Shown: positions 1 to 12,671, counted from the stretch's first letter. The stretch is 64,000 nt of DNA from Basidiobolus meristosporus CBS 931.73 (GCA_002104905.1 MCFE01000126.1:96814-160813); one strand, 5' to 3'. Program-made: numbers and translations. Notes: generated by a model from the sequence alone, not told the origin.

Positions 1-560
1 CTGTGGTCTTTACAATACATCAAATGCTGTCTGAGAGCTTCATGGCTTGCTACAATAGCCACACAGTCTTTTTCTCTTGTTGAATCAAAGTAGTCTTGTC
101 CACATTGCAAACAGTTTGACATGCAACAACATATTGCTATTATGTCACTTTTTTGCCAATAGTTATGCAAGCTAATGACAGTTTTGTATTTGAGACATTG
201 CACTGGTGTGAGTGTAAGAGTCAATGATGAACTGCCACTGTAAGCAATGTAGAGAGCTTGAAACAAGCAGAAATCAAGCATCAGGTTGCCTACAGAGTGC
301 CAGCAAGGAACAAGCAGGCCAAAACAGTTGCATCAGAGCAGCATTCATCAAGGAGTAAACATAGTTTAATACAAGTACACAAAGTGTCAGTGAACAACCT
401 AGCAGTGATAAAGGAAGAGTTAATGGGAAAAAGTACACTCAAGCCAGAGACAGTGAAGTGTGAGGAAAAGCTCTAGTTCTTTCCAGTTGACACTGTAAGC
501 CCAGTCCAGACTGACTCTTATCATAGCTCAACAGAATGACAACAAGAAAACAGCTGTTTC
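1..560. other. Unassigned AT-rich sequence
   Basis: No gene, RNA or recognisable repeat family could be supported here. A 72-codon open frame at 258-476 (+) has no recognisable motif and is treated as chance. Confidence 0.4.
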
Positions 561-574
561 CAAAAAAGTCGGAA

Positions 575-1440
575 GCAAAGCCAGTTGAGCATTACTCTTG
601 TGAGGTAGATAAGTTTGCAGAGGTAGGCAATTTGTCTACCACAGCCTCCACATTTACCATTGTTGACAGAGTGGAGATCCCACTGACATACAAAGTAAGA
701 ATGTCAAGAATTCAAAAGGTTGTTACAATGCCTATCAGTGGAATTTTGGAACATTAATAGGCACTCCAAGAGGTTGCAGCACTTCTTCAAGGGCAGTGCT
801 CATGAAAATGTACATGAATATTACAGGGACTTATTGCCAAGACTGGTAAATGAGGTGCTAGACCTTGCAGTGCTGGCTGAAGAACTCAATGTAAGGTAAC
901 CAGTGAATGAACAGCTGTATAAAGGTGTATGGTTCCTGCTAAAGTCATGGAAACAGAGCATTATAGCAGATATTCTTATTGGGTGATGTATTTGTAGGTA
1001 GTTACTTATGGATTCTGGGGATAGGCTTGATGTTAGAGTAGGGTGTATGGACTTGTATAGGCAAATATAATTATAATTGAGAAACAACTGAAGTTTTGAC
1101 AGAAATAAATCAATTTGTGTGCATGAAAAGTAAGAGAAACAGTTGGGTCAGGAAGCTAAGGAGTGTGAAAATAAGGCAATAGCCAATCAATGCACCAGTG
1201 TAGAATGTGGTAGAGTGTCTGGGTCCAGAAAGTGAGAAAGCCAGCAGCAGAACCAATCAAAAGCCACTTTTGTATTCTTGTGATGCAAAATTTTGACTAA
1301 ATTTTTTGTGAAATTTGGGGTGCAATTATTTTTGGAAGATCTTTGCATGGTGTCCTGATGGGATCAATACCTGTTATTCACGGGTCTTGAAATCTGTGAT
1401 GGCCTTTTGATGGGATCATCACAATGATTTTTCATAGGGA
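575..1440 (+). repeat. Dispersed repeat R1, copy 1
   Basis: About 865 bp that aligns along its whole length with 18130-18985 in the same orientation, with many substitutions and small indels. Both copies share a short open stretch reading WNINR...KRLQHFF..SAHEN...EYY.DLL.RL..EVLDLAVLA, which suggests that the repeat once coded for protein. Both copies end at a 'cataggga' motif and are followed by plus-strand copia pol debris. R1 could therefore be an unrecognised part of a copia-like element (for example a divergent gag) or an independent element. I do not recognise the protein. Confidence 0.65.
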
Positions 1441-3345
1441 AAGTAGAAAAGGAGTCTTTGTAGGCTATTGTGAAGACACTAAAGGGTAGAGAGTATATGA
1501 TGGCAAAATGTATCAGCTGATCAAGTGTAGAGATACTATATTTGACAAGAACTCAGATTATTGATCCACCGCAATCATTGGCTGCTGACTGATGATGCAA
1601 TTACCACAAATGAAAAAGACTCCTACCTAATACCTACAGATACAGAAGAAAATTTGACTAGTTCCAGGCCAGAACCAACTATTGCAGCTAGGTAATCCAC
1701 TAGAGTAAGAAAGGCCCCTGAATCTTAGAAGTAGACATCCAATGACCATGAAGAGGCTTATCTTGCCTTATGAGCCAAGCTTTGCACAATCTGGAACTGG
1801 CAATGCACAATCCAGCTGCTACCATGTGACAATAAGCCATACAGGAGTAGTACCAACCACTGATCCAGGTAAAAACATGGGAACTGGTAGATTTACAAAA
1901 TGGGCAAAAGTCGTAAGGATTTAGATGAGACTACAAGATCAATATAACTGCAAAAGTACTCTCAATTAGCAAAAAGCTAGATTGGTGGCTCAATGCTATT
2001 GCCAGATCCAGGGACTAGACTTAAGGAAACATTGGCCCTTGTAGCCAAGTTCACTTCTGTTGGGAAAGTTCTGGCCATTGCAGCTGTACACAAGCTAGAT
2101 CTACACCAAATGGACATCTATCAGCCTTGCTGCATTGGGTATCTGCCAGAAACTATATATATGTAGCAACCAGAAGGTTCTAGCCAATCCAAAAGGCCCC
2201 TGTAAGATGTACACATCTAGAAATTTGTTGTGTGGACTTATGTAGGCACCTAGAGCTTGGCATAACAAGATAGAAGCATATGTAGAGGAGACTAGGTTCC
2301 TTTGCAGCACTGCGGATCACATTATATGTATGAAACCACTTAAATAGGCAATGATTGTTCTGGTACTTTGTGTGGGCAGCCTAGCTATAGCTACAAGAGA
2401 CCAGGATGCACTTGGATAAATCAGATCTTTTCAGAGAATATGTGATGAGAGACCATATAAAGTTAAGCTGATTTCTTAGAATTGAATTTAAATCTGGCAT
2501 ACCTACATAAAATATTGCACAGAGATGGTCCAAGTATTTTGGGACTATTTTTAGGTGCTTGTTAATGAAAAATTATAAGCCTGCAACAGCCCCCATGAAC
2601 AAGAATCTAGAACTGAGCAAATCTCAGTCAGTTTTGGATGAAAACAGCTTAAATATGGACCAAATCTTTACCTATTAATTGAATGGCTGGTAGTCTCATA
2701 TAGTTGATGGTTCCTGCAAGTCTATATATTGCAGTGGCAGTAGAAATATGTAGTCAACTTATGCAAATTGTGGATCTGATCAAATTATAGCAGTCAAGCA
2801 AATATTCAGATATCTACAAGATACCATATAATGTGGTATTAGAATACCCTGGAGCAGCTAATAGGCAAAGACATGATGGTTATTGTGATTCAGATTGGGG
2901 TGGGGATCTGATTGTTATATGCTCCATAACAAGTATATGTTTCTATATGGTGGTGCAGCAATCACCTGGAATTGCAAGAAACAAGTAACTGTGGCCTACT
3001 CTACAACTGAAACAGAGTATATGGCTGCATGTCAAGCAACTAAGGAGGCTGCATGATTATAAAAGCTATGCAACAATATGTGCTTAAATTTGAATGAACC
3101 AACATGTATTTACAAGGATAATCAAAGTTGTATTTCATCTGCTAGGAATACTGCCAATAATGCAGAACTAAGCATACAGATGTATAGCACCACTTTGTGA
3201 TGGAAGCTATATAAGAAACTTTGTAGAGTTGCTTTACTTCCCAACTGACAGAATGGTGGCAGATATATTGACAACATTACCAGCTAGGACACAGTCTGTG
3301 AGTCTCAAAGAGATATTATGATTAAAAATTATTCAGGTGATCAGG
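1441..3345 (+). mobile_element. Degenerate Ty1/copia pol remnant
   Basis: Translated fragments in all plus frames follow copia pol order: a post-integrase segment near 1445-1570 (GVFVGYCED), an RT N-terminal segment near 2000-2110 and RNase H near 2870-3330 (STTETEYMAACQATKEA and a worn DNQSC motif). Stops and frameshifts occur every few dozen codons, so it cannot encode protein. It is more diverged than the elements at 6487-9506 and 13972-16985. A purine-rich stretch just before 3348 looks like a polypurine tract leading into a 3' LTR. Confidence 0.7.
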
Positions 3346-3347
3346 AG

Positions 3348-3711
3348 TGTTGAAATATTGGCCTATTTAGTATCATTTGGCAGCTAAAGATTTACATAAC
3401 AATTCTGGACTAGTCTCAGGCATTGTATGATTATATACAGTTCTATCATAGCCTCTCTCTTCCAGATCCATATCCATAGTTACTCCCACTAGTCAAGATC
3501 AAATTATCACTTTTACTAACATTGTGTACTAACCTTGAAACTGTTAAAGAATACTCCTGAATGTTGAGAACACTCTTTACTTAGTGTTGCAGTTCTATTG
3601 CCTCTACAAAGGTATAAATACAGAACTTCTTTATAGATGAACAACAGTTCAGCTATTTTCATTATTTCTTGATGAGCTCCTTATATCCAAAGTACTTCTT
3701 AAATTGTCACA
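3348..3711 (+). repeat. Probable 3' LTR of the preceding copia remnant
   Basis: It begins TGTTGAAATATTGG directly after a purine-rich tract and contains a TATA-like GTATAAATAC near 3610. The right end is uncertain; I placed it at a CA dinucleotide. It does not align with the 348-bp LTR family found further right, so it would be a second LTR family. No target duplication was found. Confidence 0.35.
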
Positions 3712-3879
3712 TGCCTTGAGCTACATTTGCCTAATATCTGATGTTATTCCTTAGAAATAAACTAAATAGCCCAAACAAGACCATCATAATATTGGCTGAA
3801 GTTCAAGTTCCAAGCTGCTGGTACTACAGTGGTGTCCCAACAAGATCTTCACGTCTGATCTGGATTGGATCCAACTACA

Positions 3880-4605
3880 AAATTAAATTATTTTTGACAG
3901 AGTCTGAGAGTACCCAGCCACTGTTTAGAGATGAATTCCCCTAAGACAGAAGTACTAAGACTATTACCCTAAGCCAGTCTAAGTATACTCAAGGAGAACT
4001 TAAGAATGACCAAATGGAAGACTTTGGACCAGCAGCTACCCTAATAGAGGCAAACCTTAATTTAATCAAATTTCAACTAAATCAAGTCTGCTTGGTGCCA
4101 TCCAAAAGTCAGAATTCTCTTAACAATCTATGGCTGAGAGTCTGATGTATATACTGCTTGTAACATGTGCCAATATCTTGTATTCTGTGGGAGATGTCAG
4201 CTAGCATAATCAGAACTATGAATCTGAACATATTGCAGCAGTTAAGCAGATTTCTACACACTTTAAAGGAACTGCTAATATCTGTATACAATTTACCTAT
4301 AAGGATTCAGAACAGGTCTTGATGAAAACTCTGATGCTGACTGGGAACAAGATTTAGTAGACAGTAGATCCACCACTGGATATAACTTTCTTTACCTTAA
4401 AGGAGCAGTTCTATGGAATTCAAGAGAGCAACCAACCATAATACTTTCTGCCACAGGGCAGAGTGTATGGCAGGCTATGAAGCAACAAGAAAAGCATTGT
4501 GGATCAGAAAGCACTTCAAAGATTGATGCTTATGCCAAAATATGACTATCACTTTATTTAAGTGTAATCATGGATGTATTTAATTTGGTAGAAAACTTTC
4601 CCTTC
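3880..4605 (+). mobile_element. Degenerate copia RT/RNase H fragment
   Basis: Plus-strand fragments match the C-terminal part of copia pol in order: the segment around 'SQSKYTQ' near 3970, the region equivalent to MVGSLMYI...TRPDI near 4130, and RNase H near 4330-4600 (DADWEQ, RSTTGYNFLYLKGAVLWNS). Frameshifts and stops are frequent. The following bases to 4903 show no recognisable feature. Confidence 0.7.
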
Positions 4606-4903
4606 AGCCAAAAGTATCTTGGGCTATGAGGTTTTCCAAAAATATTTGAAAATCAATATTTAGTGCGTGCTAGTTAGTAATATAAACATGTTCCAGACAG
4701 CTCAGAACTCTTTTCTCTCAACCAAAATAAAATCTCCCACAAAAAGCTAAGCATATAAATGACCAAGTTATTTAATACAAGTTTATTATATAAAATACCC
4801 CAAATGTCTCTAACTCTTCCAATCTTACATACCTCACACTACCATTTAAAATACTGTATTTGCTTACTCAAATCAACATCCAACTTTCCATGCAGGAAAT
4901 TGG

Positions 4904-5250
4904 TGTGGTCAAAGTTTGTAATTTCATCTGAATATTCTACTAACTTAGCTGCTAGATGATTACCATCAAATCTCATAGAATACTGACCAAATTTCTTGTT
5001 GGGATTTACTTATAGTATCTTCACCACAAAGCAGGTACCCAGAACATAAGAATTCTCAAAGTTATCCAAGCAGCCCCAAGCTTTACACACATGTTTGTAG
5101 GACCTTCCTAAATCTACTCTATATGCTTATCATACTAAGACCATGTCAAAGTGTCAATACTACTTTTACATTCAATTAATCATTAAGTGAAACCCATATA
5201 ATCTACTTGTCCTGCCAAGTACTTCCAATGCTTCCAAGACTCTTGAAATA
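4904..5250 (+). repeat. 5' LTR of old plus-strand copia element
   Basis: A 347-bp block that aligns end to end with the LTRs at 11653-12000 and 10848-11187. It shares the 'ctgaccaaat...gttgggattta' and 'cagccccaa.cttt.cacacatgt' segments and the 'ccaagactctt' 3' terminus. The ends have decayed from TG...CA. It precedes gag-like debris at 5280 and is the left LTR of the element whose right LTR ends at 12000. Confidence 0.75.
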
Positions 5251-6486
5251 GATTATAAAGCCTAAGCTGTCACTCTCTTCAATGTCTACTACCACTATTA
5301 CTGGAACTCTTACCTCTGTCAAAAAGCTGGATGGATCTGATTTCTAAGTGTAGAAGAGGAAGATGAAGATACTGCTACAAGAGAGTGGCCTCTAAGATAT
5401 TGTCATGGGAGAGGAATGCCCTCCCTGAAATGTGGCAGAGGAAGCCTTAGAGCACCAGATGAAAGAAGAATGTATCTATAACTGCATGTGCCTTAATGTT
5501 AAAGACAAATTGCTAATTCAATGCTGAAAAGTAAAGAATGCCTGGAAGGAACTAGAAGACACCTGCCAGTCATCCTCATCTGCTGCAAAAATGTAACTTT
5601 GACAAATATTTTCTACTACAAATATTCTACTAGGAGCAGAATTGCAAATTCCAATCAACAGATTAACCCTGTTGGTTGTTGAGATTTGATCTGTGGGTGT
5701 ACCAACCAGTAATGAGGATATGATAGTAATAGCTCTGAGTAGCCTTTCAGACAGGGATCAGGGCCTTGTAGCAGTCCCAGAGTCCATAACTGAAGATATG
5801 ACCTTAGATTAAGCATATGAAAGGTTCCTGGAGGAAGAATAAAAAATAAAGTGCTAATCAGAAGAGAGAAGAAAATGCCTCAGTAAGCAATGATAACTAC
5901 CAAAGAAGATACTAAAGACCCCTGAAACAAAGCAGCCACCTGTTTGTAACCGCTGCAAAAAAAGGACACACAGCTGACTAATGCCTCAAAAAGAGTGATA
6001 AGCAGCCCAAAAAGCCTTAATATGAAAATGCTGCAACAACTGAAGATACACTCATCATATTGGCACTATATATGACCACAAGCAATGATTCCTCAGTGTG
6101 TTAAGCTGACTGTGGATTATCTCAACACTGTGCACACAAAAAGGAGCATCTACTCAATATCAAGAAATTCAAAAAAACAACAAGGCTCTCATCTGTGACA
6201 ATAGAATACTTGATGCAGTTGGAGAAGTAACTATCCATGTAAGCCTTAGAAACAGTGAAGGAAGCCACATACCTACCTTCCAAAAAGTATACTATACACC
6301 AGAAATAGCCAAGGACATACTATCTGTAAGCAACGCTACTGCAGAAGGACTTTGTTTCAGCTTTGACACTACTGGAGGCAGGATCACTGATTAAAATGGT
6401 GCCTATGTTGCTTTGAGTATCAGATATCAGAGTCTGCACAGGTTGAATTATATTTCATCATATCTGGAAGCCAGTATACTTAACTC

Positions 6487-6834
6487 TGTTGTAAGAGTCT
6501 TGGAGATATTGGAAGTGATTGGGAGAACAAGTAGATTATGTGGTTTTCACTTAATGATTTATTGAATGTAAGGTAGTATTTTTACTTTTACATGGTCTTG
6601 GCATAGCAAACACTTAAAATAGGTTACAGAAGGTCCCAAGAACATGTGTGCAAAGTTTGGGGCTGTTTGGACAACTTTGAGAATTTTCATGTTCTTGGTA
6701 CCTGGTATTTTGGTGAAAATATTCCAAGTAAATCCCAACAAGGAATTTGGTCAGTATTCTCTAGGATTTGAAGGTGAATGATCTAAGTGACTAAGTTAGG
6801 TGAATATTTAGGTGGAAATACAAATTTTTACAAC
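6487..6834 (-). repeat. 3' LTR of nested minus-strand copia element
   Basis: A 348-bp LTR. On the plus strand it begins TGTTGTAAGAGTCTTGG and ends TTTTTACAAC, giving TGTTGTAA/TTACAAC inverted termini. A purine-rich tract on the minus strand (plus-strand 6835-6846, gctcccactcag) precedes it in element sense. It cuts into the older plus-strand element at 6486. Confidence 0.85.
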
Positions 6835-6846
6835 GCTCCCACTCAG

Positions 6847-8064
6847 CTAAATGTTCTTACTGACTAGTCCTAATTTTGACCTAAGATATTCAAACTTGTC
6901 TCTAGCTAATGGTTTGGTAAATATGTCTGCAATCATTTCATCTGTAGGACAGTAAACTAAGCTAACTAAGTTATTGTCTATAGCTTCACGTATGAAATGA
7001 TGTCTAATATCTATGTGCATTGTTCTAGCATGAAAAGTTGGATTTCTACCTAATTGTATACATCCTTGATTATCTTGAAATAAAGTAATAGGTGTTTTTT
7101 GGCATAGGCCTAAATCTGTAAAAAGTTTTCTTAACCACATTGCTTCTTTTGTAGCTTCACAGGCTGCCATATACTCTGCCTCTGTGGTGGAAAGTATTAC
7201 GGTTGGTTGCTTTCTTGAATTCCATGATATTGCTCCTTTACAGTAAAGAAAGGTGTATCCTGTGGTGGATCTTCTGTCTTCTAAATTTTGTCCCCAATCA
7301 GCATCAGAGTATCCCATAAGATCCTGTTCTGAATCCTTATAAGAGTATCTTAGGCAGATATCAGCAGTTCCTTTTAGGTATCTAAAAATCTGCTTAACTG
7401 CTGCAATATGATCAGATCCATAGTTCAGATTATGTTGGCTGACAACTCCCACTGAATATGAGATATCTGGACGTGTTCCAAGCATGATATACATCAGACT
7501 GCCAACCATAGATTGATAAGGAAAGTCAGGGCTTTCAGATGGCACCAACCTCACTTGATTTGGTTGAGTTTTGACCAAGTTAAGGTTTGTCTCCATTGGG
7601 GTAGCTGCCAGTTTACAGTCTTTCATTTGGTACTTCTTTAGTATATCTTGAATATACTTGGATTGGCTTAGGGTGATAGTCTGGGTACTTCTGTCTATGG
7701 AGAGCTTAATTCCTAAGTAGTAACTAAGTTCTCCTAGATCGGACATCTTGAACTCCTTAGATAGGCTAGATTTAGTCTCTTCCAATGTTTCAAGGTTATT
7801 GGGGGCTATAATAAGATCATCCCCATATAGAGCTAATAGAGCTGGATTTGCTCTATCTGGCTTATAGTATATACTATAATCAGCATTACTTCTTTTGAAA
7901 CTCAGGGATTCCAAATAAGAATCTATCTTGCAATTCCAGGTTCTCAGTGATTGTTTGAGACCATATAGTGACTTTTTAAGCTTGCAGACCAAATGGGGAT
8001 TATCTTGGTCAACAAACCCATCAGGCTGGTCCATATACACGTCCTCATCAAGTTTTCTATTCAA
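6847..8064 (-). pseudogene. Copia pol: reverse transcriptase and RNase H (best preserved copy)
   Basis: A 405-codon open frame covers most of the copia reverse transcriptase and all of RNase H. It shows KKSLYGLKQS, the RT catalytic YGDDLII, LGIKLSIDR, MVGSLMYIMLGTRPDI, RNase H segments DADWGQ, STTEAEYMA and DNQGCIQL, and the C-terminal HIDIRHHF...DEMIADIFTKPLA signature. The stop lies directly beside the polypurine tract and LTR, as expected for copia. Upstream the frame is lost at about 8061 by a single frameshift in the middle of DVKTAFLN, where the sequence continues at 8061-8357. This is the least decayed copia copy in the window and so probably among the youngest, but it is 5'-truncated and cannot be autonomous. 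Confidence 0.85.
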
Positions 8065-9506
8065 AATGCAGTTTTTACATCCATTTGATGAATAAAAAAC
8101 TTATATTTGGCTGCAAAAGCCAATATTAATCTGATGGAATTAAACTTGGCTACCAGTGCAAAGGTCTCAGTATAGTCAAGTCCTTTTGTTTGAGAGTATC
8201 CTTTGGCTAAAAGTCGTGCTTTGTATCTTTCAATTGCACCATCAGCCTTGTATTTTGTCTTGAAGATCCATCTGTATATAATTGATTTTTGGTTGATTGG
8301 TAATTTGACTAAGTCCCAAGTTTGATTTTCCATCAGGGCCTGATTTTCCTCAGTCATTGCAGATCTCCAAAACTATGTCTGGGGGCTATTTAGGGCCTCT
8401 TTTACAGTCTATGGTTCATCAATATGGACTGTATAGGCATAGGCTAAGTTTGTACCCTCATTGATATAGTAATTTGGGCTATTTCTTGTCTGATTGGATC
8501 TCCAGGCTTTTGATACTGGAATGGTCACTTCTGGGATATTCCTGGGCACTGATTCTGGCTGAACCATGGTTATAGAGTCCTCTGGAGTGAAAAAATTTTC
8601 ATTGTTTTGCTCTGATTCAATCCTGACAATTGGTGGACTTGAGATCAAATTTTTGTCATCATCTGATGTCATTTTTTGTGAGAATTTTGAATTTTCATCA
8701 AACAACACATCCCTGGACTTGATCAGCTTCTTTGCTTTGGTATTGTAGAGTCTGTATGTCTTACTCTCATTGCAGTAGCCCAAAAATATGCATTTTACAC
8801 TTTTCGGCTCAAATTTTGACTGATTTCCAGCCAGTTTTTTGGCATATGCTGTACACCCAAATATTCTTAGATGTTTTGCATTTGGTCTGGATCCATATCA
8901 TGCTGCAAATAGAGTAGAATCACAAAGTATTCTATTATAACTCCTATTTTTAAGGTATACAGCAGTGGCAACTGATTCTGCCCAAAAATCATAAGATAAT
9001 TTTTGATCATGAATCATAGATCTTGCTATATCAATTATTGATCTGTTAGCTTGTTCTGCTACTCTACTTTGCTGTGGGGAGTATGGTACAGTAGTCTCTT
9101 GCTTTATCCCATGAATTTTGCAGATGTGGATGAAGAGTTTTGAGGTATATTCTCCACCATTGTCAGAGCGTATTTTCTTGATTTTTCACCAGCTTCTCTC
9201 TCCACCATGGCTTTAAACTCCCTGAGCTTAAACAGAGCTTCTTCCTTTCTCTCCATGAAGTAGACCCATGTGTATCTTGTATAATCATCAATAAAAGTGA
9301 TTAAATACTTCATCCCACCTAAGGATAAACTTTGCATAGGTCCACACAGATCTGAGTGAGTTAGATCTAATTTTTTCTTAGTTTTGATTAGTCCAGAGAT
9401 CTTGAACGGTTGTCTGGCTTGTTTCCCATATATGCAGGCTTCACAGTGCTCCAAATTGGCTGGGGGATCAATTTTCACTCCAGAAATTAGCTGATCTTTG
9501 ATCATT
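8061..9506 (-). pseudogene. Copia pol: integrase and RT N-terminal part, broken
   Basis: Continuation of the nested minus-strand element. 8061-8357 encodes the RT N-terminus (TWDLVKL, YRWIFKTKYKADG, YKARLLAKGYSQ, MDVKTAF). 8409-8783 is the linker after integrase. 8784-9505 is integrase, with ACIYGKQARQPFK, the HSDLCGPM...TFIDDYTRYTWVYF core and a later segment with stops. The copy stops at about 9506, inside the integrase N-terminal region, where it meets plus-strand integrase sequence head to head. No gag or 5' LTR of this copy is present, so it is 5'-truncated. Confidence 0.8.
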
Positions 9507-10842
9507 TGGAGTAAAAGTTGATCCCCCTGCTAGTTTGAAGCACTAAAGAGCCTGCACAGAGTGGAAAAAAGTCACACAACCATTCAAGAGTTTGGGTTAA
9601 TCAAAACTCAGAGTAAATTAGATCAAATTCACTCAGATCTGTGTGGACCTATGCAAACTTTATCTTTAGGCAGGATGAAGTATTTAATTACATTTATTGA
9701 TGATTATACTAGGCACACATGGGTCTACTTCATAAAAAGAATGGAAGAAGCTCTGTCTAAGCTTAGGGAGCTCAAAACCATGGTGTAGAGTGAAATCTGA
9801 AAAATCAAGAAAATATACTCTGACAATGATGGGGAATATAGCTCAATATTCTACATCCACTTCTGCAAAACTCATAGCATAAAGCAAGAGAGCACTGTAT
9901 CATAATCTTCACAGCAGAATGCAGTGGCAGAACATCTAAGCAGATCAATAATTCATATGGCCAGTTTGATGATCTGCGATCAGAAATTATCCTATTATTT
10001 TGGGCAGTATCAGTTGCCACAGCTGTATACCTTAGAAGTAGGAGTTAAAACAGAGTACTCTGTAATTCTACCACATCTGAAGTGTAGTATGGATACATAC
10101 CAAGTGCAAAATGTCTAAGTGTATTTGGGTGTATATCATATGCTAAGATACTGTCTGAAAATCAGTGAAAACTTGATCCAAAAAGTGTAAGATCCATATC
10201 TTAGGCTACTATGGTGAATGTAAAGCATACAAACTCAAAAATACCAAAGAAAAGAAGCTGATAAGGCTCACAAATGTGTTGCTTATTAATTTTTAAATCA
10301 TTTATAAGAAATTCAATTCAATGATAGCATAAATCTGATCCCAAGTCCATGGAATCTGTGCAGAAGAATGAGAGTTCTTTTACTCCAGAGGACTCTACAA
10401 CTATGGTTCATTCTGAATCAGTGCCCTGGAATATTCCAGAAGTGATCATCCTAGTATCATAAACCAGGAGATCCAACTGGACTACAAATATCCCTACTCA
10501 AAGACTTGAACCCTCAAGCTTAAAAGGCTACCTGGTCTAAAAGGATTGAGTTTACCAATTTCTCTAAGTAGGCACATTACTCCCCCCACAAGTAGGGTGA
10601 TCCAATCCTTTCCCCTCTCCCACTATGCTTTCCCCATTAGGGGGGTCAAATTGCCTTGGTGGATCCCTCCAGATTGTCAGGACTGGTAGGTCCAGTTCTA
10701 TTAGCTCTACATGATGACCAGTTTTACTATAGCCACCAACAATCAAGAAACCATGGAAGAGACTAAATCCAGCCTAAATGCAGAGTTTAACATGTCCAAT
10801 CAGGAAAACTGAGTTACTACCTATGAATTAAGCTCTAGACAG
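9507..10842 (+). pseudogene. Copia integrase to RT debris (right part of old element)
   Basis: Plus-strand copia sequence resumes at 9507. 9561-9788 is a readable integrase core (LDQIHSDLCGPMQTLSLG, TFIDDYTRHTWVYF). 9900-10330 carries integrase C-terminal debris and 10330-10560 the linker, followed by RT debris to 10842. Bases 10560-10740 are rearranged, and the short open frames there are not convincing. Multiple stops show that it is dead. Confidence 0.7.
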
Positions 10843-11192
10843 ACTACTGTTGTAAAAATTCATATTTCCACCTAAATATTCACCTAACTTAGTCACTTAG
10901 ATCATTACCTTCAGATCCTAGAAAACACTGACTAAACTCCTTGATGGGATTTACAAAGAACATTTTCACCAAAATACCAGGTACCCAGAACATGCAATTG
11001 CTGAAAGTTGTCCAAACAGCCCCAAACTCTGCACACATGTTCTTGGGACCTTCCTTAATCTACTCTATGTGCTTGTTATGCCAAGACCATGTAAAAGTAT
11101 GGATACTACTATTAAATTCAATAAATCATTAAGTGAAAACCACACAATCTATTTATCACTTACAGAATCTCCAAGACTCTTACAACAACTAC
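10843..11192 (+). repeat. Solo LTR with 5-bp target site duplication
   Basis: The LTR occupies 10848-11187 (340 bp), starts TGTTGTAAAAATT and ends CTCTTACAACA. It is flanked by the perfect direct repeat ACTAC at 10843-10847 and 11188-11192. Removing the LTR and one duplication restores continuous copia RT sequence (the LSIDRQT...LHQSKY region). It therefore inserted into the older element and later lost its internal part by LTR-LTR recombination. Confidence 0.9.
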
Positions 11193-11652
11193 TACCCTAC
11201 ACCAGTCCATGTATATTCAAGAAATACTTAGGAAGTATCAAATGAAAGACTGTAGACTGGCTGCTACCTAATGGAGACAAACCTCACTTAGACAAAACTC
11301 AGCTAGAGGCAGAGTATATGGCAGCCTGTGAGGCTACAAAAAAAGCAATGTGGTTAAGAAAGCTTTTTACAGATGTAGGTCTATGTCAAGAAATGCCTAT
11401 TACTTTATTTCAAGATAATCAAGGATGTATAAAATTAGGTAGAAATTCAACTTTTCATGCTAGAACTAAGCACAAAGATATTAGACATCATTTCATACAT
11501 GAAACTATAGAGAATATCTTAGTTAGCTTAGTTTACTGACCTTCAGATGAAATGATTGCAGACAATTTTACCAAGCCATTAGCTAGAGACAAATTTGAAT
11601 ATCTTAGTTCAAACTTAGGACTAGTCAGTTTGAACACTTAGCTGAGTGGGAG

Positions 11653-12000
11653 TGCTGTAAAAGTTCAAATTTCCACCTAATATTCACCTAACTTAGTCAC
11701 TTAGATCATTACCTTCAAATCCTAGAGAATACTGACCAAATTCCATGCCAGGATTTATTTAGAATATTTTTACCAAAATACCAGGTACCCAGAACATGAA
11801 GATTCTCAAGGTTGTCCTCAGAGCCCCAAACTTTGCATGCATGCTCTTGGGAGCTTCCAAAATCTATTCTACATGTTTGCTATGCCAAGAACATGTAAAA
11901 AATATTTAACTACTGTTATATTTGGTAAGTCATTGGGTACAAAACACATAATATACTTACTCTCCCATTGACTTCAAATGCATCTGAGACACTTACAGCA
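11653..12000 (+). repeat. 3' LTR of old plus-strand copia element
   Basis: A 348-bp LTR with intact TG...CA ends (TGCTGTAAAAG...ACTTACAGCA). It lies immediately after the purine tract gctgagtgggag and the pol C-terminal debris. Confidence 0.85.
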
Positions 12001-12614
12001 TTTAGGAGGGCATTCTACTCCTATAGGAACATCCCAAAGACCTCTTTCCTATGGCAGCAGCATTATCTTTACCCTCCCAACTTATTAGTCAGATTCCTCT
12101 AACTTTTCAGCAGAGAAAAACTCTAGTAATAGCAGTGGTGGTGGACAACTTTGAGAGATTTCATCTTCTGGTGCCTGATGTTTGGCAAACATATTGTAAG
12201 TAAAGCTCAACAATGATTTGGTCAGAATTCTCTAAGATTTGTGGGTTAATATCCCAGTGACAATGCTTAGTGGATATTTAGGTGTAATTATAAGCTTTGA
12301 AATTCAGGGATGTACTGTTTATTAAAAATTCAAAACTTCACACCAAAGTTGTTCAGCAATGACAAAAATTCAATTCCAAGTACACATAAATTTGTGATAT
12401 ATTCAGTGTGGCACAACAAAAATTCTTTCTTTCCAGAGGACTCTACAGCCCAGGTTTAGCATGAAACAACACCTTAGAAGATCCCAGAAGTTATCATTAC
12501 AGTATCACCAAGCAGGAGAACCAGCTAGATAACAAATAGCCTAAGTTGCTATATTATCAAGAGTACCTAGCTATGCCTATTCAGTCCAAATTGATGATCA
12601 CAAGAACGTAAAGT
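12001..12614. mobile_element. Mosaic of small copia fragments
   Basis: 12001-12146 matches the gag N-terminal region seen at 16801-16935 (minus orientation). 12147-12306 is a truncated minus-orientation LTR. About 12320-12600 is plus-orientation linker sequence between integrase and RT, matching the reverse complement of about 8500-8740 with many changes. No coding potential remains. Confidence 0.6.
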
Positions 12615-12671
12615 TGTTGTAAAAGTCTTGGAGATTCTGTAAGTGATAAATAGATTATGTGGTTTACACTA

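Larger units (their letters stand above)
4904..12000 (+). mobile_element. Old Ty1/copia element, nested with two insertions
   Basis: Composite plus-strand element: 5' LTR 4904-5250, gag and protease/integrase N-terminal debris 5280-6486, integrase to RNase H debris 9507-11640, polypurine tract 'gctgagtgggag' 11641-11652 and 3' LTR 11653-12000. It is interrupted by a minus-strand copia copy (6487-about 9506) and by a solo LTR (10848-11187). Element positions on the two sides of the first insertion are nearly consecutive, with about 32 codons lost. A deletion near 11303 joins the post-RT region to RNase H. All reading frames are broken; it is a fossil. RNase H is still readable at 11318-11539. 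Confidence 0.7.
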
